Assembly (NCBI GenBank): GCA_028706415.1
Contig: JAQWBK010000071.1
Location: forward strand, 1-7,693
Source of the DNA: Oscillospiraceae bacterium
GTDB lineage: Bacteria > Bacillota > Clostridia > Oscillospirales > Acutalibacteraceae
DNA length: 7,693 nucleotides
Reading direction: 5' to 3'
Of the stretch, positions 1 through 5,871 are shown one piece after another; the first letter of the stretch is position 1, and every line of letters begins with the position of its first letter. A model generated the notes under the pieces. The model had not been told where the DNA came from. It searched no databases and saw only the letters and a program-made list of their open reading frames with translations. Both the position numbers and the translations under genes were made by a program.

Positions 1-112
1 TTACATAGATGTTGGTTACAGCGTATTAAGTATAGGTGACCTTTTTATTCATATGTTTATTTTCATCGTTTTTTTCTATGGAATCAAGGCTGTAACAAAT
101 ACAAGTAACTAA
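1..112 (+). CDS. C-terminal end of small membrane protein, DUF5317-like (partial)
   Basis: The reading frame starting at base 2 is open to a TAA at 110-112 and gives the last 36 residues of a protein whose start lies outside the window. The tail has a short polar part with the motif SIGDLF, then one hydrophobic helix (about HMFIFIVFFYGI) and a short polar end. A late S-(I/V)-G-D motif followed by one last helix is what I recall from the DUF5317 family of small clostridial membrane proteins; that assignment comes from memory of the family. The next gene begins 13 bases later, so the two are probably co-transcribed as the first visible members of the agr-like operon. Function is unknown. Another small membrane protein family remains possible because so little of the protein is visible. 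Confidence 0.55.
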   Translation, partial: YIDVGYSVLSIGDLFIHMFIFIVFFYGIKAVTNTSN

Positions 113-125
113 CGAGGGATGTCTT

Positions 126-584
126 TTGGACAGATTCTTAGAAACTATTATTCAATATGTTTTCGCTTTTATGCTACAAAGTGTTTTGTTTATTTACGGA
201 ATACACCTTTTAAGTGAACAAAAAATTAATTTGCGATACTTAAGCATTGCCCTTGCAATTACAATGACAACCACATATTTTGCAAGAGAAATGCTGACAT
301 ATGGTACCCATACAATGATAAGCATAATTATTCTAATAATACTGTGTGTGTGGTTGTTTAAAATTCCGGCACAGAAAGCGGTTAAACACACTTTATTACT
401 GACGATTTTCATGTTCTTATTTGAAGGTTTGATATTATTGGTTTTTACATTACTTGGGATACCCGAAGACTTTTTAAGTAGTGTTTCCGGAAAGATTGCA
501 GCAGGAATTATTTCAAATGTGATGTTAGCCATAACCCTTTTGGTTATTCGTTTTATTAAGAAAAGGCCCAAGCGCCAAAGGTGA
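126..584 (+). CDS. Five-helix membrane protein, AgrC-sensor-like without kinase domain
   Basis: A 152-residue protein that is almost wholly membrane-embedded, with likely helices at about residues 8-28, 36-54, 61-79, 88-110 and 124-144 and a basic cytosolic tail (KKRPKRQR). I choose the TTG at 126 because a GAGGG ribosome site (114-118) lies 7 bases upstream; the nearby ATG at 119 is in another frame that soon stops. I do not recognise a named family. The layout, with short loops, a G-T-H-T stretch near residue 60 and a cytosolic end straight after the last helix, resembles the N-terminal sensor half of AgrC-like GHKL histidine kinases, but no DHp or ATPase domain follows. It ends 4 bases before agrB and its last codons carry the agrB ribosome site, so the two are translationally coupled. 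A role in sensing or exporting the autoinducer is inference; an unrelated helper of AgrB is equally possible. Confidence 0.75.
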   Translation: MDRFLETIIQYVFAFMLQSVLFIYGIHLLSEQKINLRYLSIALAITMTTTYFAREMLTYGTHTMISIIILIILCVWLFKIPAQKAVKHTLLLTIFMFLFEGLILLVFTLLGIPEDFLSSVSGKIAAGIISNVMLAITLLVIRFIKKRPKRQR

Positions 585-588
585 GCAA

Positions 589-1185
589 ATGGAAAAATTC
601 GTCGGCAAAATGGCCAATAAAATTGCAACAAATTTAAAATATGATGACGAGCAGCGTGCAGTAATCCAATACGGGCTATATGCAATCTTGCAGATAATAA
701 TAACCGCCATTTTTATTTTGTTGATTGGATTTTTTACCCACAGCCTTTGGGAATGTATAATTGTCTATATCTCGGTCGCTCTGCTCAGAAAATCCACCGG
801 GGGCGCCCATGCAAAAACAAGTAACGGCTGTCTGGTTGTCAGCATAATCGCCGTCTCTGCTTTGAGCATTATCTCACGATATTTCACCTTTTTTCAATAT
901 GGTTATATCATTGGATTTGTTTTAAGCCCGGTTTTCTTTTTGGTATCTTGTCTGATAATATATAAGCTGGCACCGGTAGGCACTGAGAATAAGCCTCTCA
1001 ACTCACCGGAAAAGATAAAGCGGTTGAGGAAACAGAGCTTTATTACCCTGATTTTTTATGCATGTATACTTGCCGGAATGCTTATTTTATCTATTTATTA
1101 CGATCGCGCACTTAATCTCGCCTTCAGCCTTGGTGTCGCAACCCTTTGGCAAGCCCTTACTTTGGTTAAAGCCGTCAAGAAATAA
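589..1185 (+). CDS. agrB: AgrB-family accessory gene regulator protein, autoinducer-processing protease
   Basis: A 198-residue integral membrane cysteine endopeptidase of the AgrB family. In known systems AgrB cuts the C-terminal tail from the AgrD precursor and cyclises the remainder to a thiolactone. The family signature is plain: R-K-x-T-G-G-A-H at about residues 67-74, with catalytic His74 and Cys81 separated by seven residues, the same spacing as His77 and Cys84 of Staphylococcus aureus AgrB. Hydrophobic helices follow at about 32-50, 53-66, 82-95, 102-126 and 152-190, and the length is normal for the family (about 190-210). The ATG at 589 is preceded by AAAGGTGAG (577-585), which overlaps the end of the upstream gene. 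The agrD precursor follows 50 bases downstream, fixing the role. No agrC or agrA kinase/regulator pair is visible nearby. Confidence 0.95.
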   Translation: MEKFVGKMANKIATNLKYDDEQRAVIQYGLYAILQIIITAIFILLIGFFTHSLWECIIVYISVALLRKSTGGAHAKTSNGCLVVSIIAVSALSIISRYFTFFQYGYIIGFVLSPVFFLVSCLIIYKLAPVGTENKPLNSPEKIKRLRKQSFITLIFYACILAGMLILSIYYDRALNLAFSLGVATLWQALTLVKAVKK

Positions 1186-1221
1186 TTGATGGTTTTCAAC
1201 AGGTATAAACATAATATAATG

Positions 1222-1228
1222 AAAGGAG
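1222..1228 (+). promoter_or_regulatory. Strong ribosome binding site of agrD
   Basis: AAAGGAG lies 7 bases before the ATG at 1236. This is the best Shine-Dalgarno site on the left half of the window and strongly supports translation of the 44-codon reading frame that follows. It also suggests that AgrD is made in excess over AgrB, whose site (AAAGGTGAG) is weaker and coupled to the previous gene. Confidence 0.85.
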
Positions 1229-1235
1229 AACAAAC

Positions 1236-1370
1236 ATGAAAAAATATCTCAAGCCTATTCTGGCTATCACAGCGATGGTTTGCTCCTTTGTAGCAACCAC
1301 CATGGCATCTTCAGCATGTTTCCTTTGGTATTATCAGCCTGAAGAGCCAAAATCATTGCAGGATCGCTAA
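1236..1370 (+). CDS. agrD: AgrD-type cyclic lactone autoinducer peptide precursor
   Basis: A 44-residue peptide with the three parts of an AgrD precursor. Residues 1-22 form a basic then hydrophobic amphipathic leader (MKKYLKPILAI...). Residues 23-33 form the signal core (ASSACFLWYY), with Cys28 to make the thiolactone. Residues 34-44 form an acidic, proline-rich tail (QPEEPKSLQDR) of the kind AgrB recognises. The tail and core closely resemble the Clostridium perfringens AgrD as I recall it (CLWFT ring, then a QPEEP-type tail). By that alignment the ring here would be Cys28-Phe-Leu-Trp-Tyr32, with a tail of two or three residues such as SSA in front; the exact cut sites are inference. It follows agrB directly, has a strong ribosome site, and is followed by a terminator. 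It is too short for most gene callers. Confidence 0.93.
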   Translation: MKKYLKPILAITAMVCSFVATTMASSACFLWYYQPEEPKSLQDR

Positions 1371-1381
1371 ATCTCGGCAAT

Positions 1382-1428
1382 AAGGATACGGGCGGACAGC
1401 CACGGCGGTTTTGTCCGCTCGTATTCTT
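1382..1428 (+). terminator. Intrinsic terminator after agrD
   Basis: A 17-bp stem pairs 1382-1398 with 1412-1428, with two G:U wobbles and no mismatches, around a 13-base loop that itself contains GCC/GGC. A T-rich stretch (ttta gtttt) follows. It begins 11 bases after the agrD stop codon, so it most likely ends the agr operon transcript. The T-run is interrupted, so some read-through into the next gene is possible. Confidence 0.8.
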
Positions 1429-1439
1429 TAGTTTTGATT

Positions 1440-1469
1440 ATGACAGATTACAAGCTACTCTGACATAAT
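1440..1469 (+). promoter_or_regulatory. Candidate sigma-A promoter of the GGDEF/HD-GYP gene
   Basis: ATGACA (1440-1445) and CATAAT (1464-1469) are separated by 18 bases, and a TG one base before the -10 box makes an extended -10 (TGaCATAAT). Each box differs from consensus at one position. Transcription would begin near 1476, about 19 bases before the start codon. The site lies just after the agrD terminator, which fits a separately controlled gene. Confidence 0.5.
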
Positions 1470-1494
1470 ATTCTCCGAAAGATGGGTATTCGAT

Positions 1495-3171
1495 ATGAGT
1501 AATGAATTAAACAAAATAAGAGCGGAACGAATCCGTTCATTGATTTTTATCTTAAGATTATTGACATTGTTTTTTTGTGCCACCCCGATTTTTCAGTATA
1601 TATTTAATGGTATTTCATCAAACGATGCATATCATTTAAGATTTTATGCTCTTGCAATTGCTTTATCAATATTATCCATTATAACCTTGCTTTGGTTTAT
1701 AATTGACAAAAGAAAGAGTGATAATAAAGCGATAAGCATTCTGGAAATAATCGTTTTCTTCGGGTTTTGCGCACTTGCTGTTTTTTTAAGCGGCTCACAT
1801 GCAAGCAGCTATAAGTTCCTTTTTATATTCCTTATTGTTGCGTATACAATTGAGCATAATATGAATACAGGTTTAATTATTGCCGGATGTTCATCCGCTT
1901 ATGTCCTGATTCTTGACCTGATACATCAACCGGAAGGTACGGTAAATATCTTTTTTGAAAATGATATTGCATTATCTTCAATGTTTTTTTTAGTAGCTTG
2001 GGCGCTCGGGCATTATGTGCGGCTGGAAAGAAATCATATCGACACCCTCCTGAATTTTGTAAACAGAGATAGCTTGACAGATCTATATAATCACCGGTAT
2101 TTTCACGAATATATTAATAATTTTTTCGAAACTGAAAATATTGACGAAAAACCCATTTCACTTATTATGATGGATTTGGATGGGTTTAATAAATATAATA
2201 ACATGTTCGGCCATCAGCAAGGGGATCTTGCCCTGTGCACTATTGCAGACATTTTAAACAGCGGTGCAGGCAACAAATACATTCCCTGCCGTTACGGTGG
2301 GGAGGAATTCGGCATCATACTTCCCGATTGCAATAAAGAACAGGCAACCCAGATTGCCGCCGACCTTAAACATAAAATAGATTCTTATTCTTTTGATGTT
2401 CAGGATAATATTCAAAAAAGAAAGCTCACCATTTCCGCCGGGGTTTCTCAGTCAATGGGTATTGGTGATAATCCGGCATCTATGATCGAACGGGCAGACT
2501 CTGCTCTATATCGTGCAAAGTTCCTGAGCGATAACAAGGTGGAGATTTTTGCTTCGGTATTTGATGAATTAGTATTCACAAGACCCGACGATTTAGAAAT
2601 GATAGATGCGATGAAACCTGTCAGAACCCTTATTACGGTTATCAACTCCCGCGATCGGTATACATACAGTCATGTCGAACGGGTGGTTCTATATTGTGAA
2701 AAGTTTTGTAACTATACAAATATGGATTTTGATAACAGAAGGAAACTTATCTGTGCCGCATATCTGCATGATTTAGGTAAAATTAATGTTTCCAAGGAAT
2801 TGTTGATATCCTCCAAAGAGCCATCCAAAGAAGAATGGGAAACACTTAAAAAGCATCCGGTTGACAGCGAGAGTATTATTTCACAAATACCTGAAATTCG
2901 GGAGCTGATGCCCCTTGTCCGCAGCCACCACGAGAGATATGACGGCGGTGGATACCCCGATGGGCTAAAGGGTGAGAATATACCTTACCTCACACGAATT
3001 ATTACATTGGCCGACAGCTTTGATGCAATGACCCATCGCCGACCGTATAAGGATATTAAAACAAGCCAAGAAGCGTACGAGGACATTCGCTTAAACAGCG
3101 GAAAACAGTTTGATCCCGAGCTTAGCGAAGTGTTTATTGAAGCCATGGAAAAGGGCGAAAAATTCAGTTAA
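1495..3171 (+). CDS. Membrane-anchored GGDEF and HD-GYP c-di-GMP turnover protein
   Basis: A 558-residue protein with three parts. Residues 12-178 hold about six membrane helices and may sense a signal. Residues 190-352 form a GGDEF diguanylate cyclase with the active-site loop RYGGEEF (266-272), metal residue Asp227 in MMDLDGF, and guanine contacts Asn235 and Asp244. Residues 365-550 form an HD-GYP phosphodiesterase with His393, His425-Asp426, His454, His478-His479, the GYP loop DGGGYPDGLKG (483-493) and Asp507, i.e. the full metal-ligand set. Either activity, making or breaking c-di-GMP, is therefore chemically possible. The RxxD inhibitory site expected at 259-262 reads GNKY, so product inhibition at that site is probably absent. 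The start ATG has a weak GATGGG site upstream. The gene lies directly downstream of agrBD but behind a terminator and its own candidate promoter. Domain calls are firm; the signal sensed is unknown. Confidence 0.95.
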   Translation: MSNELNKIRAERIRSLIFILRLLTLFFCATPIFQYIFNGISSNDAYHLRFYALAIALSILSIITLLWFIIDKRKSDNKAISILEIIVFFGFCALAVFLSGSHASSYKFLFIFLIVAYTIEHNMNTGLIIAGCSSAYVLILDLIHQPEGTVNIFFENDIALSSMFFLVAWALGHYVRLERNHIDTLLNFVNRDSLTDLYNHRYFHEYINNFFETENIDEKPISLIMMDLDGFNKYNNMFGHQQGDLALCTIADILNSGAGNKYIPCRYGGEEFGIILPDCNKEQATQIAADLKHKIDSYSFDVQDNIQKRKLTISAGVSQSMGIGDNPASMIERADSALYRAKFLSDNKVEIFASVFDELVFTRPDDLEMIDAMKPVRTLITVINSRDRYTYSHVERVVLYCEKFCNYTNMDFDNRRKLICAAYLHDLGKINVSKELLISSKEPSKEEWETLKKHPVDSESIISQIPEIRELMPLVRSHHERYDGGGYPDGLKGENIPYLTRIITLADSFDAMTHRRPYKDIKTSQEAYEDIRLNSGKQFDPELSEVFIEAMEKGEKFS

Positions 3172-3210
3172 TAATTGTTTGATTGGTATACCAAGAAGCA
3201 TCTTTACGAT

Positions 3211-3240
3211 AAAACGGGCTGTTTTAAAACAGCCCGTTTT
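3211..3240. terminator. Perfect palindromic bidirectional terminator
   Basis: A perfect 30-bp palindrome (15 + 15) with a GC-rich core ACGGGCTG flanked by A4 and T4 runs, so both strands give a hairpin ending in a short U tract. It starts 39 bases after the GGDEF/HD-GYP stop codon. It also faces the end of the convergent PII-like gene, from which it is now separated by the MITE-like element. It most likely terminates transcription from both sides. Confidence 0.85.
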
Positions 3241-3246
3241 ACTAAT

Positions 3247-3263
3247 GGTCACCTCTAAAAACC
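3247..3263 (+). repeat. Left terminal inverted repeat of the MITE-like element
   Basis: Seventeen bases, GGTCACCTCTAAAAACC, identical to the reverse complement of 3387-3403. The end itself begins with the small palindrome GGTCACC. Confidence 0.85.
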
Positions 3264-3386
3264 CCTTCCGGCGTCTTCCGGCAGAATTTCCGCCGGACTG
3301 CGTCAAACCTCCTCGTAATGCGGAAAGCATTGCTTCGTCGGCTTTCCTTGCCCGACAAAAATTCTGCTCGGAATCCGTTCAAAACA

Positions 3387-3403
3387 GGTTTTTAGAGGTG
3401 ACC
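3387..3403 (-). repeat. Right terminal inverted repeat of the MITE-like element
   Basis: Seventeen bases that mirror 3247-3263 exactly. The repeat ends five bases before the stop codon of the PII-like gene (in plus coordinates), so the insertion just missed the coding sequence. Confidence 0.85.
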
Positions 3404-3408
3404 TAATT

Positions 3409-4104
3409 CTATTTATAAATTCCATAAACCTTGTTTGCATTTTGAACGAAAATAACTCCCTTGCCCGGTTTATCAATTTCAAGGTTATCCCGTATGGAGG
3501 TGATAATCGATTCGGTCACCTCTTCTTCGGATAAAATCATTACCATTTCCTTTTCGGGTTCTATATCCATATTAAATAATTTCATTGTTTCGTGTATTCC
3601 CGACCCTCTTGCGTTGATTATCGTGCCGCCCTTGGAGCCTGCCGCATTTGCAGCATCAATGACTTCTTCGGCCTTTCCCCTATCCACTATGGTAATAATA
3701 ATCTGATACATCGGATTAATTGCACCTCTTTCTTCTTCTATATTTTGGCAAATATTAGGGGTGTACCCAATAATACTGGCTGCACCTGTGGTAAATGCAA
3801 TGCCGTGATTTGGCTTTTCAAACTTAAATTCTTTGTTTAATAACTCTAACACTTTAGATGATGTACCTTTGTCGGCCCCCATCAATACAACTTCTTTTCT
3901 TTCGTCATATAATGAAAAGAAATTCAAAATAGCATTGTTGACCGTTCCTTTACCTAAAAATATCGTGCCCCCGTTAATACCATTAGCCTTAGCGGTATGC
4001 AGAACCTTGCTTCCCATTCCAAAGTTTACAATAACATAAATTACTTCAAATAACATCGTATCATTGGTATGGTTTTGTCTTATATTATCAGTATCCCTAT
4101 TCAT
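3409..4104 (-). CDS. Tandem PII-like (GlnB-fold) regulatory protein
   Basis: A soluble 231-residue protein made of two PII-like domains, about residues 18-113 and 131-229. Each opens with a beta strand (FEVIYVIVNFG; YQIIITIVDRG), then a G-x-x-G-G-T-I segment followed by GKG (51-53) or ARG (165-167). Each closes with K-P-x-x-G-(I/V)-x-F and a G (97-113; 212-228), typical of PII C-terminal regions. The classic uridylylated T-loop tyrosine is not evident. PII proteins bind ATP/ADP or other small ligands as trimers and often plug or tune a membrane transporter. I take ATG at 4104 as the start, because GGTGG (4111-4115) lies 6 bases upstream; a TTG one codon earlier is possible. It overlaps the end of the upstream DUF1538 gene by 8 bases, so the two are coupled and probably work together. 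The ligand is unknown. Confidence 0.88.
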   Translation of the reverse strand: MNRDTDNIRQNHTNDTMLFEVIYVIVNFGMGSKVLHTAKANGINGGTIFLGKGTVNNAILNFFSLYDERKEVVLMGADKGTSSKVLELLNKEFKFEKPNHGIAFTTGAASIIGYTPNICQNIEEERGAINPMYQIIITIVDRGKAEEVIDAANAAGSKGGTIINARGSGIHETMKLFNMDIEPEKEMVMILSEEEVTESIITSIRDNLEIDKPGKGVIFVQNANKVYGIYK

Positions 4105-5593
4105 CAATTTCCACCACTTTTCTCTTTGTCTTCATCTTAAATATCAGTCCTAAAATTTGTAGGGTGATAATCGGCAGCATGGCTACCATCGCAATCATTC
4201 CAAAGCCTTCAATCATAACATCCGCTCCTTCAAAAGCATTTGCGGCACCGGTGATAAAAGCCAGAATAAAGGTTGCCGTCACAGGGCCTGTCGCTACTCC
4301 TCCGGCATCGAATGCAATGCCTACAAACAGTTTTGAGGTGATAAATGTCAACAATAAGCAGATGGCAAACCCCGGCAACAGGTAATGCCATAGTTGTAGG
4401 GCGGGTATTAATATTCTGATAACCGAAAGTGAAATTGCAATACCCACCCCTATTGCCAGGGAACCTAACACCGCTTTTCTCTTAACATAACCGCTGGTTA
4501 CATCCTCAATCTGCAGAGTTAATACATGGACAGCCGGTTCGGCTAAAATGGTTACAACGCCCAAAACAAACCCGATAATAATAATATATGCCTTGTTATC
4601 TTTTAAGGCTAAATCGTTGCCTAATTTTGTTCCCACATCCATGAAGCCTGCATTTACACCTAAAAGAAATATAAACAACCCTACAAAAGTAAAAATAATG
4701 CCGGTAAACATTTTTCTAAGTTGTTTTCTTTTTAGTTTAAATAATAATACTTGCATAACCAACAATATGACCGCCAAAGGCAGTATGGCCATGAAACTCT
4801 CTTTTAAATAATCCATAGAAATACTTATAAACGGTTGGAATATCGAGCCGTTGTCTGCAAAGCCTGAGCCGAGTCCCGGTATATCTTTAAATTCTTCTGT
4901 TTTTGTAAATATATTTAGAAACATCACCCCAATGATGGCGCCTGTGGATGAGATTGCTATTAATCCGAAGCTGTCCTCTTCGGATGCTCCACTATCCTTT
5001 TTTAACTTTGAAATTCCCACCGCCAACGCCAGAATGAAGGGTACCGCCAGCACACCTGTAGTGGCGCCCGATGCATCAAAAGCGATGGCAATAAATTCGG
5101 GTGAAGTAAACATCGATAATACGAGAATAAGTAAATACACTATAATCAAGACTTTGTTCAACGCAATATTAAAAAACACTCTTAAAAATCCCAAAGCCAG
5201 CATGATTCCCAGTCCAATCGATACCAAAACCAGAATGCTCATTCCCGATATTTTCCCGCCTGTAACGGTATCGACCTGATCTGCCAAAACCAACAATCCC
5301 GGCTCTGCAATTGAAATGAAAAAACCAAGTATTAATCCGCCAATCAGCACTATCCATAGCTTGTTTGTTTTTGCAAGCGAAGAGCCTGTAAGACTTCCCA
5401 GTGGAGTGATTCCGATGTCAACTCCCATCAGAAATATGGTTAACCCCACCGTCACAAACAAGGAACCAATCAAAAACCGAATGACCATGGTCGTTTCCAT
5501 CGGGATTATCGTAAAATTCAATATCAATACTATTACCGTAATCGGCAGAACTGAAAACAATACATCTTTAAATTTTGTAAAGATTACATTCAA
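4097..5593 (-). CDS. DUF1538 family polytopic membrane protein, putative transporter
   Basis: A 498-residue, very hydrophobic protein with an internal duplication of about 255 residues. Motif pairs recur at the same spacing: AEPGLLVLADQVDTVT (96-111) matches AEPAVHVLTLQIEDVT (351-366), and IAFDASGATTG (170-180) matches IAFDAGGVATG (426-436). This two-repeat plan is the DUF1538 family pattern; I count roughly twelve membrane helices. Conserved acidic and small residues inside helices suggest a channel or transporter, but the substrate is unknown. The TTG at 5593 is chosen because no ATG is in frame nearby, AAAGGA (5604-5609) lies 10 bases upstream, and the N-terminus (short amphipathic stretch then VLPITVIVL) fits the family. 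The tandem PII-like gene overlaps its end, the arrangement seen for transporters with a dedicated PII partner such as AmtB-GlnK and SbtA-SbtB. Confidence 0.9.
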   Translation of the reverse strand: MNVIFTKFKDVLFSVLPITVIVLILNFTIIPMETTMVIRFLIGSLFVTVGLTIFLMGVDIGITPLGSLTGSSLAKTNKLWIVLIGGLILGFFISIAEPGLLVLADQVDTVTGGKISGMSILVLVSIGLGIMLALGFLRVFFNIALNKVLIIVYLLILVLSMFTSPEFIAIAFDASGATTGVLAVPFILALAVGISKLKKDSGASEEDSFGLIAISSTGAIIGVMFLNIFTKTEEFKDIPGLGSGFADNGSIFQPFISISMDYLKESFMAILPLAVILLVMQVLLFKLKRKQLRKMFTGIIFTFVGLFIFLLGVNAGFMDVGTKLGNDLALKDNKAYIIIIGFVLGVVTILAEPAVHVLTLQIEDVTSGYVKRKAVLGSLAIGVGIAISLSVIRILIPALQLWHYLLPGFAICLLLTFITSKLFVGIAFDAGGVATGPVTATFILAFITGAANAFEGADVMIEGFGMIAMVAMLPIITLQILGLIFKMKTKRKVVEIDE

Positions 5594-5635
5594 ACATTGT
5601 CCATCCTTTCTGCGTCTTGTGTGTATATGCTTGAT

Positions 5636-5664
5636 ATTATACCAGTAAAAGCTTTTTAAGTAAA
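5636..5664 (-). promoter_or_regulatory. Extended -10 promoter of the DUF1538-PII operon
   Basis: On the minus strand TTTACT (5664-5659) is followed after 17 bases by TATAAT (5641-5636), with TG one base before the -10 box. This is a perfect -10 in an extended context with a moderate -35. Transcription would begin near 5629, leaving a leader of about 36 bases that includes the AAAGGA site. Confidence 0.65.
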
Positions 5665-5775
5665 GGAAACAAGTGGTATAGAAAGCTTTAGTTCCATGAA
5701 AAGCAGGTGCTGATAAAACATGATGGTTTTATGCTTTTTTATTTTCTAAGTCGGGCAGATGCGCTTATGAATATG

Positions 5776-5803
5776 TTGCATTTCGCTGGGTAATTCTTAT
5801 AAA
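5776..5803 (+). promoter_or_regulatory. Candidate distal promoter for yerC
   Basis: TTGCAT (5776-5781) and TATAAA (5798-5803) are 16 bases apart. Use of this site would give a leader of about 88 bases containing the pyrimidine tract CTCCTCCCCCC, which is complementary to the yerC ribosome site. The spacing and -35 are only fair, so this is weaker than the proximal site. Confidence 0.3.
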
Positions 5804-5842
5804 ACAAGTTTATTTTTAAAAAATGCTCCTCCCCCCTTTTCT

Positions 5843-5871
5843 TTCACACTCTGAAGTGCTAAAATGATAAT
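5843..5871 (+). promoter_or_regulatory. Candidate proximal promoter for yerC operon
   Basis: TTCACA (5843-5848) and GATAAT (5866-5871) are separated by exactly 17 bases, each one base from consensus, with an A/T-rich stretch upstream at about 5800-5823. Transcription would begin near 5878, giving a leader of about 20 bases that just includes the AAAGGGAGG ribosome site at 5882-5890. Confidence 0.55.

Larger units (their letters stand above)
3247..3403. mobile_element. MITE-like element, 157 bp, with 17-bp terminal inverted repeats
   Basis: The ends are perfect 17-bp inverted repeats: GGTCACCTCTAAAAACC at 3247-3263 and its reverse complement at 3387-3403. TAAT occurs directly outside both ends (3243-3246 and 3404-3407), as expected for a 4-bp target duplication. 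Internal sequence also pairs: GCAGAATTT near the left end with AAATTCTGC near the right end, and GGAAAGC with GCTTTCC in the centre. The whole element could therefore fold into one long imperfect hairpin. There is no reading frame of its own that looks like a protein, so it would need a transposase supplied in trans. The interior is more GC-rich than the flanks. No second copy is present in this window. Confidence 0.8.

Noticed and set aside
194..685. Minus-strand 163-residue reading frame opposite the membrane protein and agrB
   Set aside because: It lies across two well-supported plus-strand genes that have ribosome sites and family motifs, and its translation shows no family features.
1204..1220. 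TATAAA and TATAAT boxes just before agrD, as a separate agrD promoter
   Set aside because: The TATAAT would start transcription at about 1227, inside the ribosome site, and neither box has a -35 at proper spacing. Co-transcription with agrB is simpler.
3497..3523. GAGGTGA / TCACCTC inverted repeat in the PII-like gene, sharing ten bases with the MITE end
   Set aside because: It is inside coding sequence and encodes ordinary Glu-Glu-Val-Thr-Glu residues. With no other element features around it, a chance match is most likely.
4851..5279. Plus-strand 142-residue reading frame inside DUF1538
   Set aside because: It is the antisense shadow of a strongly supported membrane protein gene, has a proline/threonine-rich composition typical of such shadows, and has no ribosome site.
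5590..5604. Four-codon leader reading frame (ATG GAC AAT GTT TGA, minus strand) overlapping the DUF1538 TTG start
   Set aside because: Its ATG lies inside the AAAGGA ribosome site, so it has no site of its own. It is too short to judge and is probably chance.
5713..5740. ATAAAAC/GTTTTAT hairpin followed by T6, as a plus-strand terminator
   Set aside because: The stem is only seven mostly A/T pairs and no plus-strand gene lies upstream of it, so there is nothing to terminate.
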